Part shown: piece after piece, positions 20,718 to 28,728 of the stretch
How the letters are laid out: the number at the start of each line of letters is the position of its first letter
Position numbering within the stretch: position 1 is the first letter of the stretch
NCBI RefSeq assembly: GCF_016412875.1
Contig: NZ_JAEKPD010000008.1
Span: forward strand, 223,155 to 287,154
DNA from: Palleronia pontilimi
Lineage (GTDB): Bacteria > Pseudomonadota > Alphaproteobacteria > Rhodobacterales > Rhodobacteraceae
DNA: 64,000 nt
Direction: 5' to 3'
Position numbers and translations under genes: made by a program
The notes under the pieces: model-generated
Seen by the model: the letters and a program-made list of their open reading frames with translations, nothing else
The model's database searches: none
Told to the model about the DNA's origin: nothing

Positions 20718-22070
20718 TCACAAGTGGGGGCCGGGCCGGATCGGCGTGCCGTCACTGAACCGGGTGATGCGAAAGCGGCTAAGGTCCAGCCCCGGATCGC
20801 GGCCCAGAGCCAAATCCGCCGCGACGCGTCCCACCCCCGGACCGATCCCGAAGCCGTGCCCCGACAAGCCGGTCAGCACCACCAGGCCGGGCAAGTCCGG
20901 CGCTTCGTCGATGATCGGCACGAGGTCCGGCATGGAATCGATCATTCCCGCCCAGGCGCGCTTCACCTTCACGGCCGGAAGCTTCGGGAACGCCTGGCGG
21001 AAGCGACGGAGCGCGCCTTTCACATGCGCGGCGTTGGGCGCCGGGTCGAGCACGCGCATCCGCTCGAACGGCGTCTCGTCGTCCGCCGACCAGCTTCGCG
21101 CCGTGCCCCATGCGTCGGGATAACCGGCCGGTGCCTTGGGCCGCAGCCCGGTGGACAACACGTCGTCCTTCACCACCGGCCAGAACTTGCCCATATGCCG
21201 CAGCGCGTCCGGCCCCATCAGGAAGTCGTGTTGCGCCGAGGCGGCCAGCGAATACCCCCCATCCGCGCGCCTGCGAAATGCCACGCGGTCGTCCGCCGCC
21301 TGTCCGCCGAACACGTCGCCCACCGGCTCGGTGGCGCAGACCGTGGCCCGCACCGACAGTTGCGGTACGTCGATCCCGTGGGCGCGCAGGAACAGCGACG
21401 ACCACGCGCCACCGCAAAGCACCGCCCGGTCGCAGGCGATGCGCCCCCGTTCGGTCACCACGCCGCGCACCCGCCCGTCCGTCACGTCGAGCCGCCGCAC
21501 CGCGCAATCCTCGACGATGGTCACACCCGCGCGCACCGCCGCGCGCGCCAGGGCGGGCACCGCGACCCACGGCTCGGCGCACATGTCCGACGCGGTCCAG
21601 AGCGCGCCGCGCCAGCCTTCGGCCGCCCCGGGCATCCGGTCGCGCAGCTCGGCCGCGCCAAGCATCTTCGTATCCAGCCCATGCGCGCTGGCATGGGGCA
21701 ACCAGGCCTCGTAGCGCGCCTGGTCCGACGCGTGGCGCATCAGGTAGAATGTTCCGGTCTGCCGCAGCCCGAGATCCTCGTTCGTTTCGGCCTGAATCGC
21801 CTGCCAGTGGCGCACCGCTTCCATGACCAGCGGCAGCTCGTCGGGGTCGCGGCCCTGCTGGCGGATCCAGCCCCAGTTGCGCGACGATTGCTCGCCCGCC
21901 ACGCGGCCTTTTTCGCACAAGACAACCCTTGCGCCCGCCTTGGCCGCGAACCACGCGCACATGACCCCCGCCACGCCGCCGCCGATGACGACAAGGTCGG
22001 CGGCACCGGGCAGCGGGCCGGAATGCTCGGGCGGCTGATTTAGGGAGACGGGGCCGGACGGGATGCGCAT
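20718..22070 (-). CDS. FAD-dependent oxidoreductase, DAO family
   Basis: Flavoprotein of the D-amino-acid/glycine oxidase fold, 450 residues, probably cytoplasmic. The dinucleotide-binding motif VVIGGGVAGVMCAWFAAKAGARVVLCEK lies near residues 27-54, followed by GEQSSRNWGWIRQQGRD, a segment typical of a proteobacterial DadA-like subgroup. The C-terminal LTGLSGHGFGIGPGVGRVAADL closes the FAD site. The first open start is ATG 22070, without a clear ribosome-binding site; the first 25 residues are Pro-rich and the true start may be slightly downstream. It heads an operon with an M20 amidohydrolase and an amidotransferase, suggesting amino-acid or amine catabolism. Confidence 0.87.
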   Translation of the reverse strand: MRIPSGPVSLNQPPEHSGPLPGAADLVVIGGGVAGVMCAWFAAKAGARVVLCEKGRVAGEQSSRNWGWIRQQGRDPDELPLVMEAVRHWQAIQAETNEDLGLRQTGTFYLMRHASDQARYEAWLPHASAHGLDTKMLGAAELRDRMPGAAEGWRGALWTASDMCAEPWVAVPALARAAVRAGVTIVEDCAVRRLDVTDGRVRGVVTERGRIACDRAVLCGGAWSSLFLRAHGIDVPQLSVRATVCATEPVGDVFGGQAADDRVAFRRRADGGYSLAASAQHDFLMGPDALRHMGKFWPVVKDDVLSTGLRPKAPAGYPDAWGTARSWSADDETPFERMRVLDPAPNAAHVKGALRRFRQAFPKLPAVKVKRAWAGMIDSMPDLVPIIDEAPDLPGLVVLTGLSGHGFGIGPGVGRVAADLALGRDPGLDLSRFRITRFSDGTPIRPGPHL

Positions 22071-22153
22071 CGGAACACCATGGCCCGCCCGGCGTTGCCA
22101 TGCAACGTCCCGGCACGCGGCCAGGTCGCGTGGATATCGAAGGACGAAATTGC

Positions 22154-23548
22154 ATGGCCAAGGGCGACAGAGACCTGACCACGGGATCGGTGCGCCGCGC
22201 CGTCGTCGTGGTGTCGCTGCCGATGGTATTCGGCATCCTCGGCGTGATCTCGGTGGGCCTTGCCGATGCCTATTTCCTGGGCCGCGTGGGCCAGGCCGAG
22301 CTGGCCGCGGTCGGCTTCTTCTTCCCCGTCGCCACGGCCGTCACGTCCCTGTCCATCGGTCTGAGCGCAGGCGTCAACGCCGCCTTGAGCCAGACCATCG
22401 GGCGCGGTGAGGAGGACAGCCACACGAACCGCGTCGCGTTCCACGCGCTGGGGCTCGGGCTGGCCATCGCCACCCTTGTCGGACTGACTTTGTGGGCGGT
22501 CGACGGCTGGATCTTCCGGCTGATGGGTGCCACCGACGCGACGCTGCCCGAGATAGCGGATTACATGTTCTACTGGTGCCTGTCCTTCCCGTTGCTGGTG
22601 ACGTCGATGTTGCTGGGGTCGATGTTCCGCGCCCATGGCAACGCCATCACGGCGTCGATCATCATGGCGGCGCAGTCGGTCTTCAACATCGCGCTCGACC
22701 CGGTGCTGATCTTCGGGCTTGGACCGTTCGCGGAAATGGGCACCGGTGGTGCAGGACTGGCCACGCTGCTCGCGCGGCTGCTGGCGGTGATCGGGGGGCT
22801 GATCTGGGCGTTCCGGCAGGGCTATATCACGATCTGCACCAAGCCCATGAAGGGGCTCTGGTCCAGCGCGAAACAGATCTTCGAGGTGGGCCTGCCCGCC
22901 GCCTTTTCGAACGCGATCAACCCTATGGGCATGGCCGCCGTCACGGCGGCCGTCGCGACCTTGGGCGAAGCTGCGGTCGCAGGGTATGGTGCGGCCACCC
23001 GCATCCAGACGCTGGCGCTGGTGCCGATGCTGGCGCTGTCATCGGGCATCGGGCCCGTGATCGGCCAGAACTGGGGCGCGGACGAAAAGAGCCGTGTCCG
23101 CGGTGCCATGCGCTTCACCTTCCTGATCTGCTTGGGCTACGGAGCCGTTCTTGGCGCCACCTTGCTGATTTTCGGTGAAACCTTCGCGGGCTTCATCGCC
23201 TCTGGCCCGGAAGATACCGCCTTCGCCACCACCTATCTGCGGATCGTGGGGTTCAGCCTGTTCGGCTACGGCGTGCTCGTGACGGCGAACGCAGCGATGA
23301 ATGCGCGCTCGAAAGCGACGTTCTCGATGGGTCTGAGCCTGGGGCGCATATTCCTGCTCTACATCCCGCTGGCCTGGGCGCTGGTCGCGCTGATGGGGTT
23401 CACCGGCATTGCCATCGCCGCCGCCACGGCCAACGTGGTCGCCGCCTGCGCCGCGCTGATCCTGACTCGCGCCACCGGGATCCTGGGCCTCGACGTGGCG
23501 GTCGTCCGCGTGCCCGGCGACAGGCTTGCCAAGGCAACCGATACCTAA
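22154..23548 (+). CDS. MATE-family efflux transporter
   Basis: Cation-coupled multidrug/metabolite exporter of the inner membrane, 464 residues from ATG 22154 (MAKGDRDLTTGSVRRAVVVVS), preceded by GAAGGACG. About twelve hydrophobic helices in two related halves are visible, with family marks such as GLADAYFLGRVGQAELAAVG, SAGVNAALSQTIGRGE, LGSMFRAHGN and PAAFSNAINPMGMA. It is divergent from the FAD oxidoreductase operon and convergent with DUF3422; the two stop codons are one base apart. The substrate is unknown. Confidence 0.92.
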   Translation: MAKGDRDLTTGSVRRAVVVVSLPMVFGILGVISVGLADAYFLGRVGQAELAAVGFFFPVATAVTSLSIGLSAGVNAALSQTIGRGEEDSHTNRVAFHALGLGLAIATLVGLTLWAVDGWIFRLMGATDATLPEIADYMFYWCLSFPLLVTSMLLGSMFRAHGNAITASIIMAAQSVFNIALDPVLIFGLGPFAEMGTGGAGLATLLARLLAVIGGLIWAFRQGYITICTKPMKGLWSSAKQIFEVGLPAAFSNAINPMGMAAVTAAVATLGEAAVAGYGAATRIQTLALVPMLALSSGIGPVIGQNWGADEKSRVRGAMRFTFLICLGYGAVLGATLLIFGETFAGFIASGPEDTAFATTYLRIVGFSLFGYGVLVTANAAMNARSKATFSMGLSLGRIFLLYIPLAWALVALMGFTGIAIAAATANVVAACAALILTRATGILGLDVAVVRVPGDRLAKATDT

Positions 23549-23549
23549 G

Positions 23550-24830
23550 CTACTCGATCTTGCGGCGGACCCGGCGTACCAGATACCAGACCCCCAGTAC
23601 GACGACGGGCACCAGGAAGGCGGTGCCGACGGCCTTGGACACGCCGCCCGCGTCGAAAACCGGCGTGGCGACATAGACCACCAGGCTCAGCGCGTAGTAG
23701 CTGATCGCCACCACCGACAAGCCCTCGACCGTGCGCTGCAGGCGCAGCTGCAGATCCGCGCGGCGGTCCATGCTTTCCAGCAGATGCTGGTTCTGGGCCG
23801 AGCGCTCGACATCGACCCGGGTGCGCAGCAGGTCGCCCGCGCGCAGCGCGCGTTCGGACATCTCGTGCAGGCGGCTGCGGGTGGCCGTGACGGTCCGCAT
23901 GGCCGGATCGAAGCGGCGCATCATGAATTCGGCGAAGGTCTGCCGCCCGCCCAGCGTCCGTTCGCGCAGCACCGAGATCCGCTGGTTGACCAGCGCCTCG
24001 TAGGCGCCTGTCGCACCGAACCGGAACGAGGTCTGCGCCAGGATCGTCTCTAGCTCGGCCGAGACTTCGAGCAGCGCCTTCAGCGTCGCCTCGGACCGCG
24101 CATCCTTTCCGGTCATGTCGTCCATCAGCCGCGTCAGGTTCTGGTCCAGCGCACCAAGCAGCGGCGACAGGTCGCGGACCCGTTGCAACCCCAGCATGGA
24201 CATGGCCTTGTAGGTCTCGATCTCGCACAGCCGCTGCACGACGCGGCCCACCCGGCGCGAGCCGATGTCGGGCGCGGTGAACACCGCCATGCGCATGTGC
24301 CCGGCCGAATCGACCCGGAAATCGCTGGCGATCAGGGCGCTGTCGTCCAGCACCAGGCTGGCCGCCAGGCTTTCGGGGACGAACCAGTCCGCCAGGTGAC
24401 GTTTCACGGTTTCGTCGTCGGGCCGCTCTTCCACCCGGATCAGCGCCGAGGTCAGCCGCGCGCCCGGCGCGTTGGCCAACCAGTCATCGGGGAAGACATC
24501 GAACACGCCTGGATCGAAGGGCCGGTCTGCCACACCGTTCCCGAAGATCGTGTAGGTGACGAACTCGGTATGCTGCTCCCATTTCAGCTCGAACTTGCCG
24601 ATCTGGCCGAACCAGTGGGTGGCGTTTTCCTTGGGGTGCTGCGCGCCGAACCGGTCCAGAAGCGCGATCAGGTGCGCGCGGTCCGCGGCACGGTCGCGGC
24701 TGGCCGCGTCTTCGGGCTGCTTGATCGCCAGGTAGGCGGCGAAACACGGGGCGTTCAGGGATGGAAACGGACGCGCGTGCAGCTCGTTGGCCAGCGCGTA
24801 TCGCAGGGGATGATCCTTGATGGCGGGCAT
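23550..24830 (-). CDS. DUF3422 family membrane protein
   Basis: A 426-residue protein of the DUF3422 family, recognised by its N-terminus (HPLRYALANELHARPFPSL) and by internal WKTDEAA-free features such as ENATHWFGQIGKFELKWEQHTEFVTYT. A long coiled-coil-like central part is rich in Leu and Arg. Two C-terminal membrane segments follow (LSVVAISYYALSLVVYVA and FLVPVVVLGVWYLV), then a basic tail. Domain layout resembles CorA-like proteins, but no CorA GMN signature was found. Function is unknown. Its stop is one base from that of the MATE gene. Confidence 0.85.
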   Translation of the reverse strand: MPAIKDHPLRYALANELHARPFPSLNAPCFAAYLAIKQPEDAASRDRAADRAHLIALLDRFGAQHPKENATHWFGQIGKFELKWEQHTEFVTYTIFGNGVADRPFDPGVFDVFPDDWLANAPGARLTSALIRVEERPDDETVKRHLADWFVPESLAASLVLDDSALIASDFRVDSAGHMRMAVFTAPDIGSRRVGRVVQRLCEIETYKAMSMLGLQRVRDLSPLLGALDQNLTRLMDDMTGKDARSEATLKALLEVSAELETILAQTSFRFGATGAYEALVNQRISVLRERTLGGRQTFAEFMMRRFDPAMRTVTATRSRLHEMSERALRAGDLLRTRVDVERSAQNQHLLESMDRRADLQLRLQRTVEGLSVVAISYYALSLVVYVATPVFDAGGVSKAVGTAFLVPVVVLGVWYLVRRVRRKIE

Positions 24831-24886
24831 GGCATCGCTTTCCGGGCTAAGTCGCTTTGCATGAACCTATGCCGGAAAGACGAAAA

Positions 24887-24912
24887 GGAAACGCTGAAAA
24901 TTCAGCGTTTCC
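24887..24912 (-). terminator. rho-independent terminator of the phasin gene
   Basis: Twelve-base arms GGAAACGCTGAA and TTCAGCGTTTCC flank two bases. Reading the minus strand away from the phasin stop (24954), the stem is followed by TTTTCGTC, a short T-run. The stem also lies 57 bases upstream of the DUF3422 ATG, so it would insulate the two genes. Confidence 0.65.
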
Positions 24913-24953
24913 CATGACTTAGTGGAATACAGCGGTATGCCGCGGTGGTTCGG

Positions 24954-25451
24954 TCAGGCTTTCTTGGCGCTGTTGACCGCCTTTTTCGCGGTCTCTTCGA
25001 CCTTCTTGGCGGCGTCGCTCATGTGGCTTTGGACCATCTTGAAGGCTTCTTCGTTGGACTTGCGCGCCTCGTCGGCCATCTTGCGCATCATCTTCAGCGC
25101 CTCTTCCACCGCGTCGTTCATGGCGGCGGTCTTGGCCTTCATCTGCTCGGGGCCCGCGTTCTTCTCGATCCAGTCATACTGCTCGCGCGCCTTGTCGGTC
25201 ATCTGGTTGAAGACGTCCATCTGCTTGTCGATCATGTCCTTGTAGGCCTCGGCGGCGGCCTTGTTGGCATCGGCCATGGCGTCGAAGTTGCGCTGGTTGG
25301 CGCGGATCACTTCTTCCATGTCGAACATGTTCTGCTGGGGCTGTTGGAAGGCGGCCATCATGTTCTGCGGATCCCACATCTTGCGGATCTGCTCGGGATC
25401 GAACGCCTTCATGTACTGGCTCATGTCAAAGGGGTTTTTGTGTTCGGCCAT
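24954..25451 (-). CDS. phasin family protein
   Basis: Amphipathic helical protein expected to coat polyhydroxyalkanoate granules. With ATG 25451 (MAEHKNPFDMSQYMKAFDP) it has 165 residues. It is almost all helix-forming, with the phasin core EEVIRANQRNFDAMADANKA near residues 45-64 and a C-terminal tail rich in Lys and Ala (AAKKVEETAKKAVNSAKKA). It follows lpdA on the same strand after 147 bases. A strong hairpin with a T-run terminates it. Acetyl-CoA from the adjacent pyruvate dehydrogenase is the PHA precursor, which fits the neighbourhood. The longer open start to 25532 lacks family support. Confidence 0.88.
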   Translation of the reverse strand: MAEHKNPFDMSQYMKAFDPEQIRKMWDPQNMMAAFQQPQQNMFDMEEVIRANQRNFDAMADANKAAAEAYKDMIDKQMDVFNQMTDKAREQYDWIEKNAGPEQMKAKTAAMNDAVEEALKMMRKMADEARKSNEEAFKMVQSHMSDAAKKVEETAKKAVNSAKKA

Positions 25452-25598
25452 GGTGTCTGTCCTTCTTTGTCTTGGTTGGTCGATGCGGCAAGAAGCCACT
25501 GATTTACCCTTGTAATGGTAGGGCGCATGCAAGCAAAATCAACAGCTTGGCAAAGCTTTGGGAGCGCGCGTCGAAGCGGTGCACGCCCCCGGACTGCT

Positions 25599-27362
25599 CT
25601 ATTTCTTCTTGGGCGGCATCAGGTCGGTGATGGTGCCCTCGAACATCTCGGCCGCGAAGTTCACCGTTTCCGACAGGGTCGGGTGCGGGTGAATGGTGTG
25701 GCCCAGATCAACGGCATCTGCCCCCATCTCGATGGCCAGCGCCACTTCCGAGATCAGGTCACCCGCATTGGTGCCCACGATCGAGCCGCCGATGACCCGG
25801 TCGTCTTCGGGATCGAAGATCAGCTTAGTCAGACCTTCCGAGCGACCGTTCGACAAGGCCCGGCCCGACGCGGCCCAGGGGAAGACGCCCTTGTGGATCT
25901 TCATGCCCTTTTCCTTGGCCTCGTTTTCGGTCACGCCGACCCAGGCCACTTCCGGGTCGGTATAGGCCACGGACGGGATCACCATCGCGTCGAAGGCGCG
26001 CTTGTGGCCCGCGCAGACCTCGGCGGCGACCTTGCCTTCGTGCACCGCCTTGTGCGCCAGCATGGGCTGGCCCACCACGTCACCGATGGCGAAGATGTGG
26101 TTGACATTGGTGCGCTGCTGGTGATCGGCCTCGATGAAGCCGCGGTCGGTCACCTTCACGCCGGCTTTTTCCGCCTTGCAGGTGGCGCCCAGCGGGCGGC
26201 GACCCACCGCGACCAGCATCTTGTCGAACATCTCGGACGATTCGTTGCCGTCGGCATCCTCGAACATGACCTTCAGCCCGTTCTTCTGGGCCTTCACATC
26301 CGTGACCTTGGTCTTCAGCTTGATCGCCTTCAGACGCTTTTCCATCCGCTTGTGCAGCGGCTTGACCACGTCCTTGTCGGCGCCGGGCAGGATCTGGTCC
26401 ATCATCTCGACGACCGTCACCTCGGAGCCGAGCGCGTCATAGACCGTCGCCATCTCGAAGCCGATGATGCCGCCACCGAGCACGCACATCTTCTTGGGGA
26501 TCGGATCCAGCTCCAGCGCGCCGGTGCTGTCGACGATCCGCTCGTCGTCGTGGGGGATGAACGGCAGCTCGACGGGGGTCGAGCCCACGGCGATGATGCA
26601 TTGGTCGAAGGTCACGGTCTTGGTGCCGTCGTCGGTCTGGACGTCGATGGAATTGGCGCCCGAGAACTCGCCCCAGCCATTGACGATCTTCACCTTGCGC
26701 TGCTTGGCGAGGCCGCTCAGGCCGCCGGTCAGCTGCTTGACCACGCCATCCTTCCACGACCGCAGCTCGTCCGCGTCGACCTTGGTCTTGCCGAAGCTGA
26801 TGCCGTGCTGCGACATCTCTTCGGTTTCGGTAATGACCTTGGCGGCGTGCAGCAGGGCTTTCGACGGGATGCAGCCCACGTTCAGGCAGACGCCGCCGAT
26901 GGTCGAGTAGCGTTCGATCAGGATCACGTCCTTGCCCAGATCCGCCGCGCGGAACGCAGCGGTGTAGCCACCGGGACCCGAGCCCAGCACCACCACTTCG
27001 GCATGCATGTCGCCCGACCCCGAGGACGTGCCCTTGGCTGCCTTGGGCGCGGGGGTGTCGTCCTTCTTCTCGGATGTCTCGGGCTTGGCGTCGCCGCCGC
27101 CCGATCCGCCGCCACTGTCCGAGCCGCTTTCGGCCTCTTCGAAGACCATGATCACGTCGCCTTCGGTGACGGTGTCGCCTTCCTTGACCTTGATCTCCTT
27201 GACGGTGCCGGCCTGCGGGCTGGGCACTTCCATGGTGGCCTTGTCCGATTCCAGCTCGATTAGCGGGTCTTCCGCTTCGATCTTGTCACCGACGCTGACC
27301 AGGACGGCCACGACCGGCACATCCTTGAAATCGCCGATGTCGGGAAGTTTGATATCTGCCAT
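25599..27362 (-). CDS. lpdA: dihydrolipoyl dehydrogenase (E3) with N-terminal lipoyl domain
   Basis: Reoxidises the lipoyl groups of the pyruvate dehydrogenase complex with NAD. The 587 residues exceed a plain E3 (about 465) because residues 1-80 form a lipoyl domain (IELESDKATMEVPSP with the lipoylated Lys). An acidic/Gly/Ser linker of about 40 residues follows. The E3 body starts VVVLGSGPGGYTAAFRAADLG, with the redox disulfide CLNVGC, the NAD-site LGGGIIGFEMATVY, and the C-terminal HTIHPHPTLSE. Gene order aceE-aceF-lpdA shows it belongs to the PDH complex. Confidence 0.95.
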   Translation of the reverse strand: MADIKLPDIGDFKDVPVVAVLVSVGDKIEAEDPLIELESDKATMEVPSPQAGTVKEIKVKEGDTVTEGDVIMVFEEAESGSDSGGGSGGGDAKPETSEKKDDTPAPKAAKGTSSGSGDMHAEVVVLGSGPGGYTAAFRAADLGKDVILIERYSTIGGVCLNVGCIPSKALLHAAKVITETEEMSQHGISFGKTKVDADELRSWKDGVVKQLTGGLSGLAKQRKVKIVNGWGEFSGANSIDVQTDDGTKTVTFDQCIIAVGSTPVELPFIPHDDERIVDSTGALELDPIPKKMCVLGGGIIGFEMATVYDALGSEVTVVEMMDQILPGADKDVVKPLHKRMEKRLKAIKLKTKVTDVKAQKNGLKVMFEDADGNESSEMFDKMLVAVGRRPLGATCKAEKAGVKVTDRGFIEADHQQRTNVNHIFAIGDVVGQPMLAHKAVHEGKVAAEVCAGHKRAFDAMVIPSVAYTDPEVAWVGVTENEAKEKGMKIHKGVFPWAASGRALSNGRSEGLTKLIFDPEDDRVIGGSIVGTNAGDLISEVALAIEMGADAVDLGHTIHPHPTLSETVNFAAEMFEGTITDLMPPKKK

Positions 27363-27378
27363 TCTGTCGCTTCCCTCT

Positions 27379-28698
27379 TTACAGCATCAGACGGCGGGGA
27401 TCCGCCATCAGGTAGGCCAGGCGCGCGGCGAATTTCGCCGCCAGGGCGCCATCGATCGCACGGTGATCGTAGCTCAGGCTCATCGGCAGCGTCTTTTGCG
27501 GCACGAATTCCTCGCCGTTCCAGATGGGCTTCATCCAGTACTTGGTCAGACCCAGGATGGCGACTTCGGGCGCGTTGACGATAGGCGTGAAGCTGGTGCC
27601 GCCGATGCCGCCCAGGCTCGAGATCGTGAAGGTCGCGCCTTTCATGTCGTCGCCCTTCAGCTTGCCGTCGCGCGCGGCCGCCGACAGATCGCCCAGCTCC
27701 TTGCTGATCTCGACGATGCCCTTCTTGTCGGCATCCTTGATTACCGGGACCATCAGCCCGTTCGGCGTGTCCGCCGCGAAGCCGATATTGTAGAAGTTCT
27801 TCCTGATCAGCTTGTCGCCGTCGGGATGGAGCGAGCTGTTGAACTGCCAATGCGTCTTCAGCGCCGACACGCTGGCCTTGACGACGAAGGACAGCAGCGT
27901 GACGCGGTAGCCTTCTTCCTTTGCCTGGGTGTCGAGCTCTTTGCGGTAGTCGTCGGTGACGTCGATATTGGCGTCTTCATTGTGCGTCACGTGCGGGATG
28001 TTCAGCCACGAGCGGTGCAGCGCGGGGCCCGAGATCTTCTGGATCCGGGTCATCTCGACGTTTTCGACGGGGCCAAACTTGCTGAAATCGACCTCGGGGA
28101 TGGGCGGGATGCCCATGCCGCCCTGGGCGCCCTTTCCGCCCGCGGCCGCCTGGCCGCCGGACTGCGCTTTCAACGCCTTTTCAACGTCTTCGCGCAGAAT
28201 ACGGCCCTTGCGGCCGGTGCCGTTGACCTGCCGCAGATCCACGTCGACATGCCGCGCGAAAGCGCGGACGCTGGGCGAGGCGTGGAACTTGTCGCTTCCG
28301 GTGTCGACGACGGTGTTGCTTTGCGGCTCGGGCGCGGCCGACTGGCTTTTCTGACCGCCGTCGCCGTAACCTTCCTGGCCGCCGCCCTTGGCTTCGGCCT
28401 TTTCTTCCTTCTCCTCTTCCTCGCCTCCGCCGCTGGCATCGCCGCTGTCGCCACCGCCTTCATCGGCTTCTTCGATGAGCAGGATCACCGTGCCTTCCTG
28501 GGCGGTGTCGCCTTCCTTCAGCTTCATTTCCTTGACGGTGCCCGCATGGCTTGACGGCACTTCCATCGTCGCCTTGTCGGATTCAAGCTCGATCAGGGGA
28601 TCTTCCTTCTCGATCTTGTCGCCTTCCTTGACCAGCACGGCCACCACGGGAACGTCGTCGAAATCACCAATATCTGGAACTTTAACTTCAGTCGCCAT
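27379..28698 (-). CDS. aceF: pyruvate dehydrogenase E2, dihydrolipoamide acetyltransferase
   Basis: Core acetyltransferase of pyruvate dehydrogenase, 439 residues. One lipoyl domain (residues 1-80, ESDKATMEVPSS) closely resembles that of the neighbouring E3. An acidic Glu/Gly/Lys-rich linker comes next, then a peripheral-subunit-binding domain (SPSVRAFARHVDVDLRQVNGTGRKGRILREDV, about residues 140-175) and the catalytic domain with the His motif SYDHRAIDGA near the C-terminus. E. coli AceF carries three lipoyl domains; this one has one. ATG 28698 is preceded by AAAGGAAAAAAAAGAT. Confidence 0.95.
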   Translation of the reverse strand: MATEVKVPDIGDFDDVPVVAVLVKEGDKIEKEDPLIELESDKATMEVPSSHAGTVKEMKLKEGDTAQEGTVILLIEEADEGGGDSGDASGGGEEEEKEEKAEAKGGGQEGYGDGGQKSQSAAPEPQSNTVVDTGSDKFHASPSVRAFARHVDVDLRQVNGTGRKGRILREDVEKALKAQSGGQAAAGGKGAQGGMGIPPIPEVDFSKFGPVENVEMTRIQKISGPALHRSWLNIPHVTHNEDANIDVTDDYRKELDTQAKEEGYRVTLLSFVVKASVSALKTHWQFNSSLHPDGDKLIRKNFYNIGFAADTPNGLMVPVIKDADKKGIVEISKELGDLSAAARDGKLKGDDMKGATFTISSLGGIGGTSFTPIVNAPEVAILGLTKYWMKPIWNGEEFVPQKTLPMSLSYDHRAIDGALAAKFAARLAYLMADPRRLML

Positions 28699-28728
28699 AT
28701 CTTTTTTTTCCTTTACCTATTGGTGTCT

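Noticed and set aside
19593..22043. Plus-strand 816-codon open frame across the M20 and FAD oxidoreductase genes
   Set aside because: Covers two genuine minus-strand genes and their gap; no recognisable protein features.
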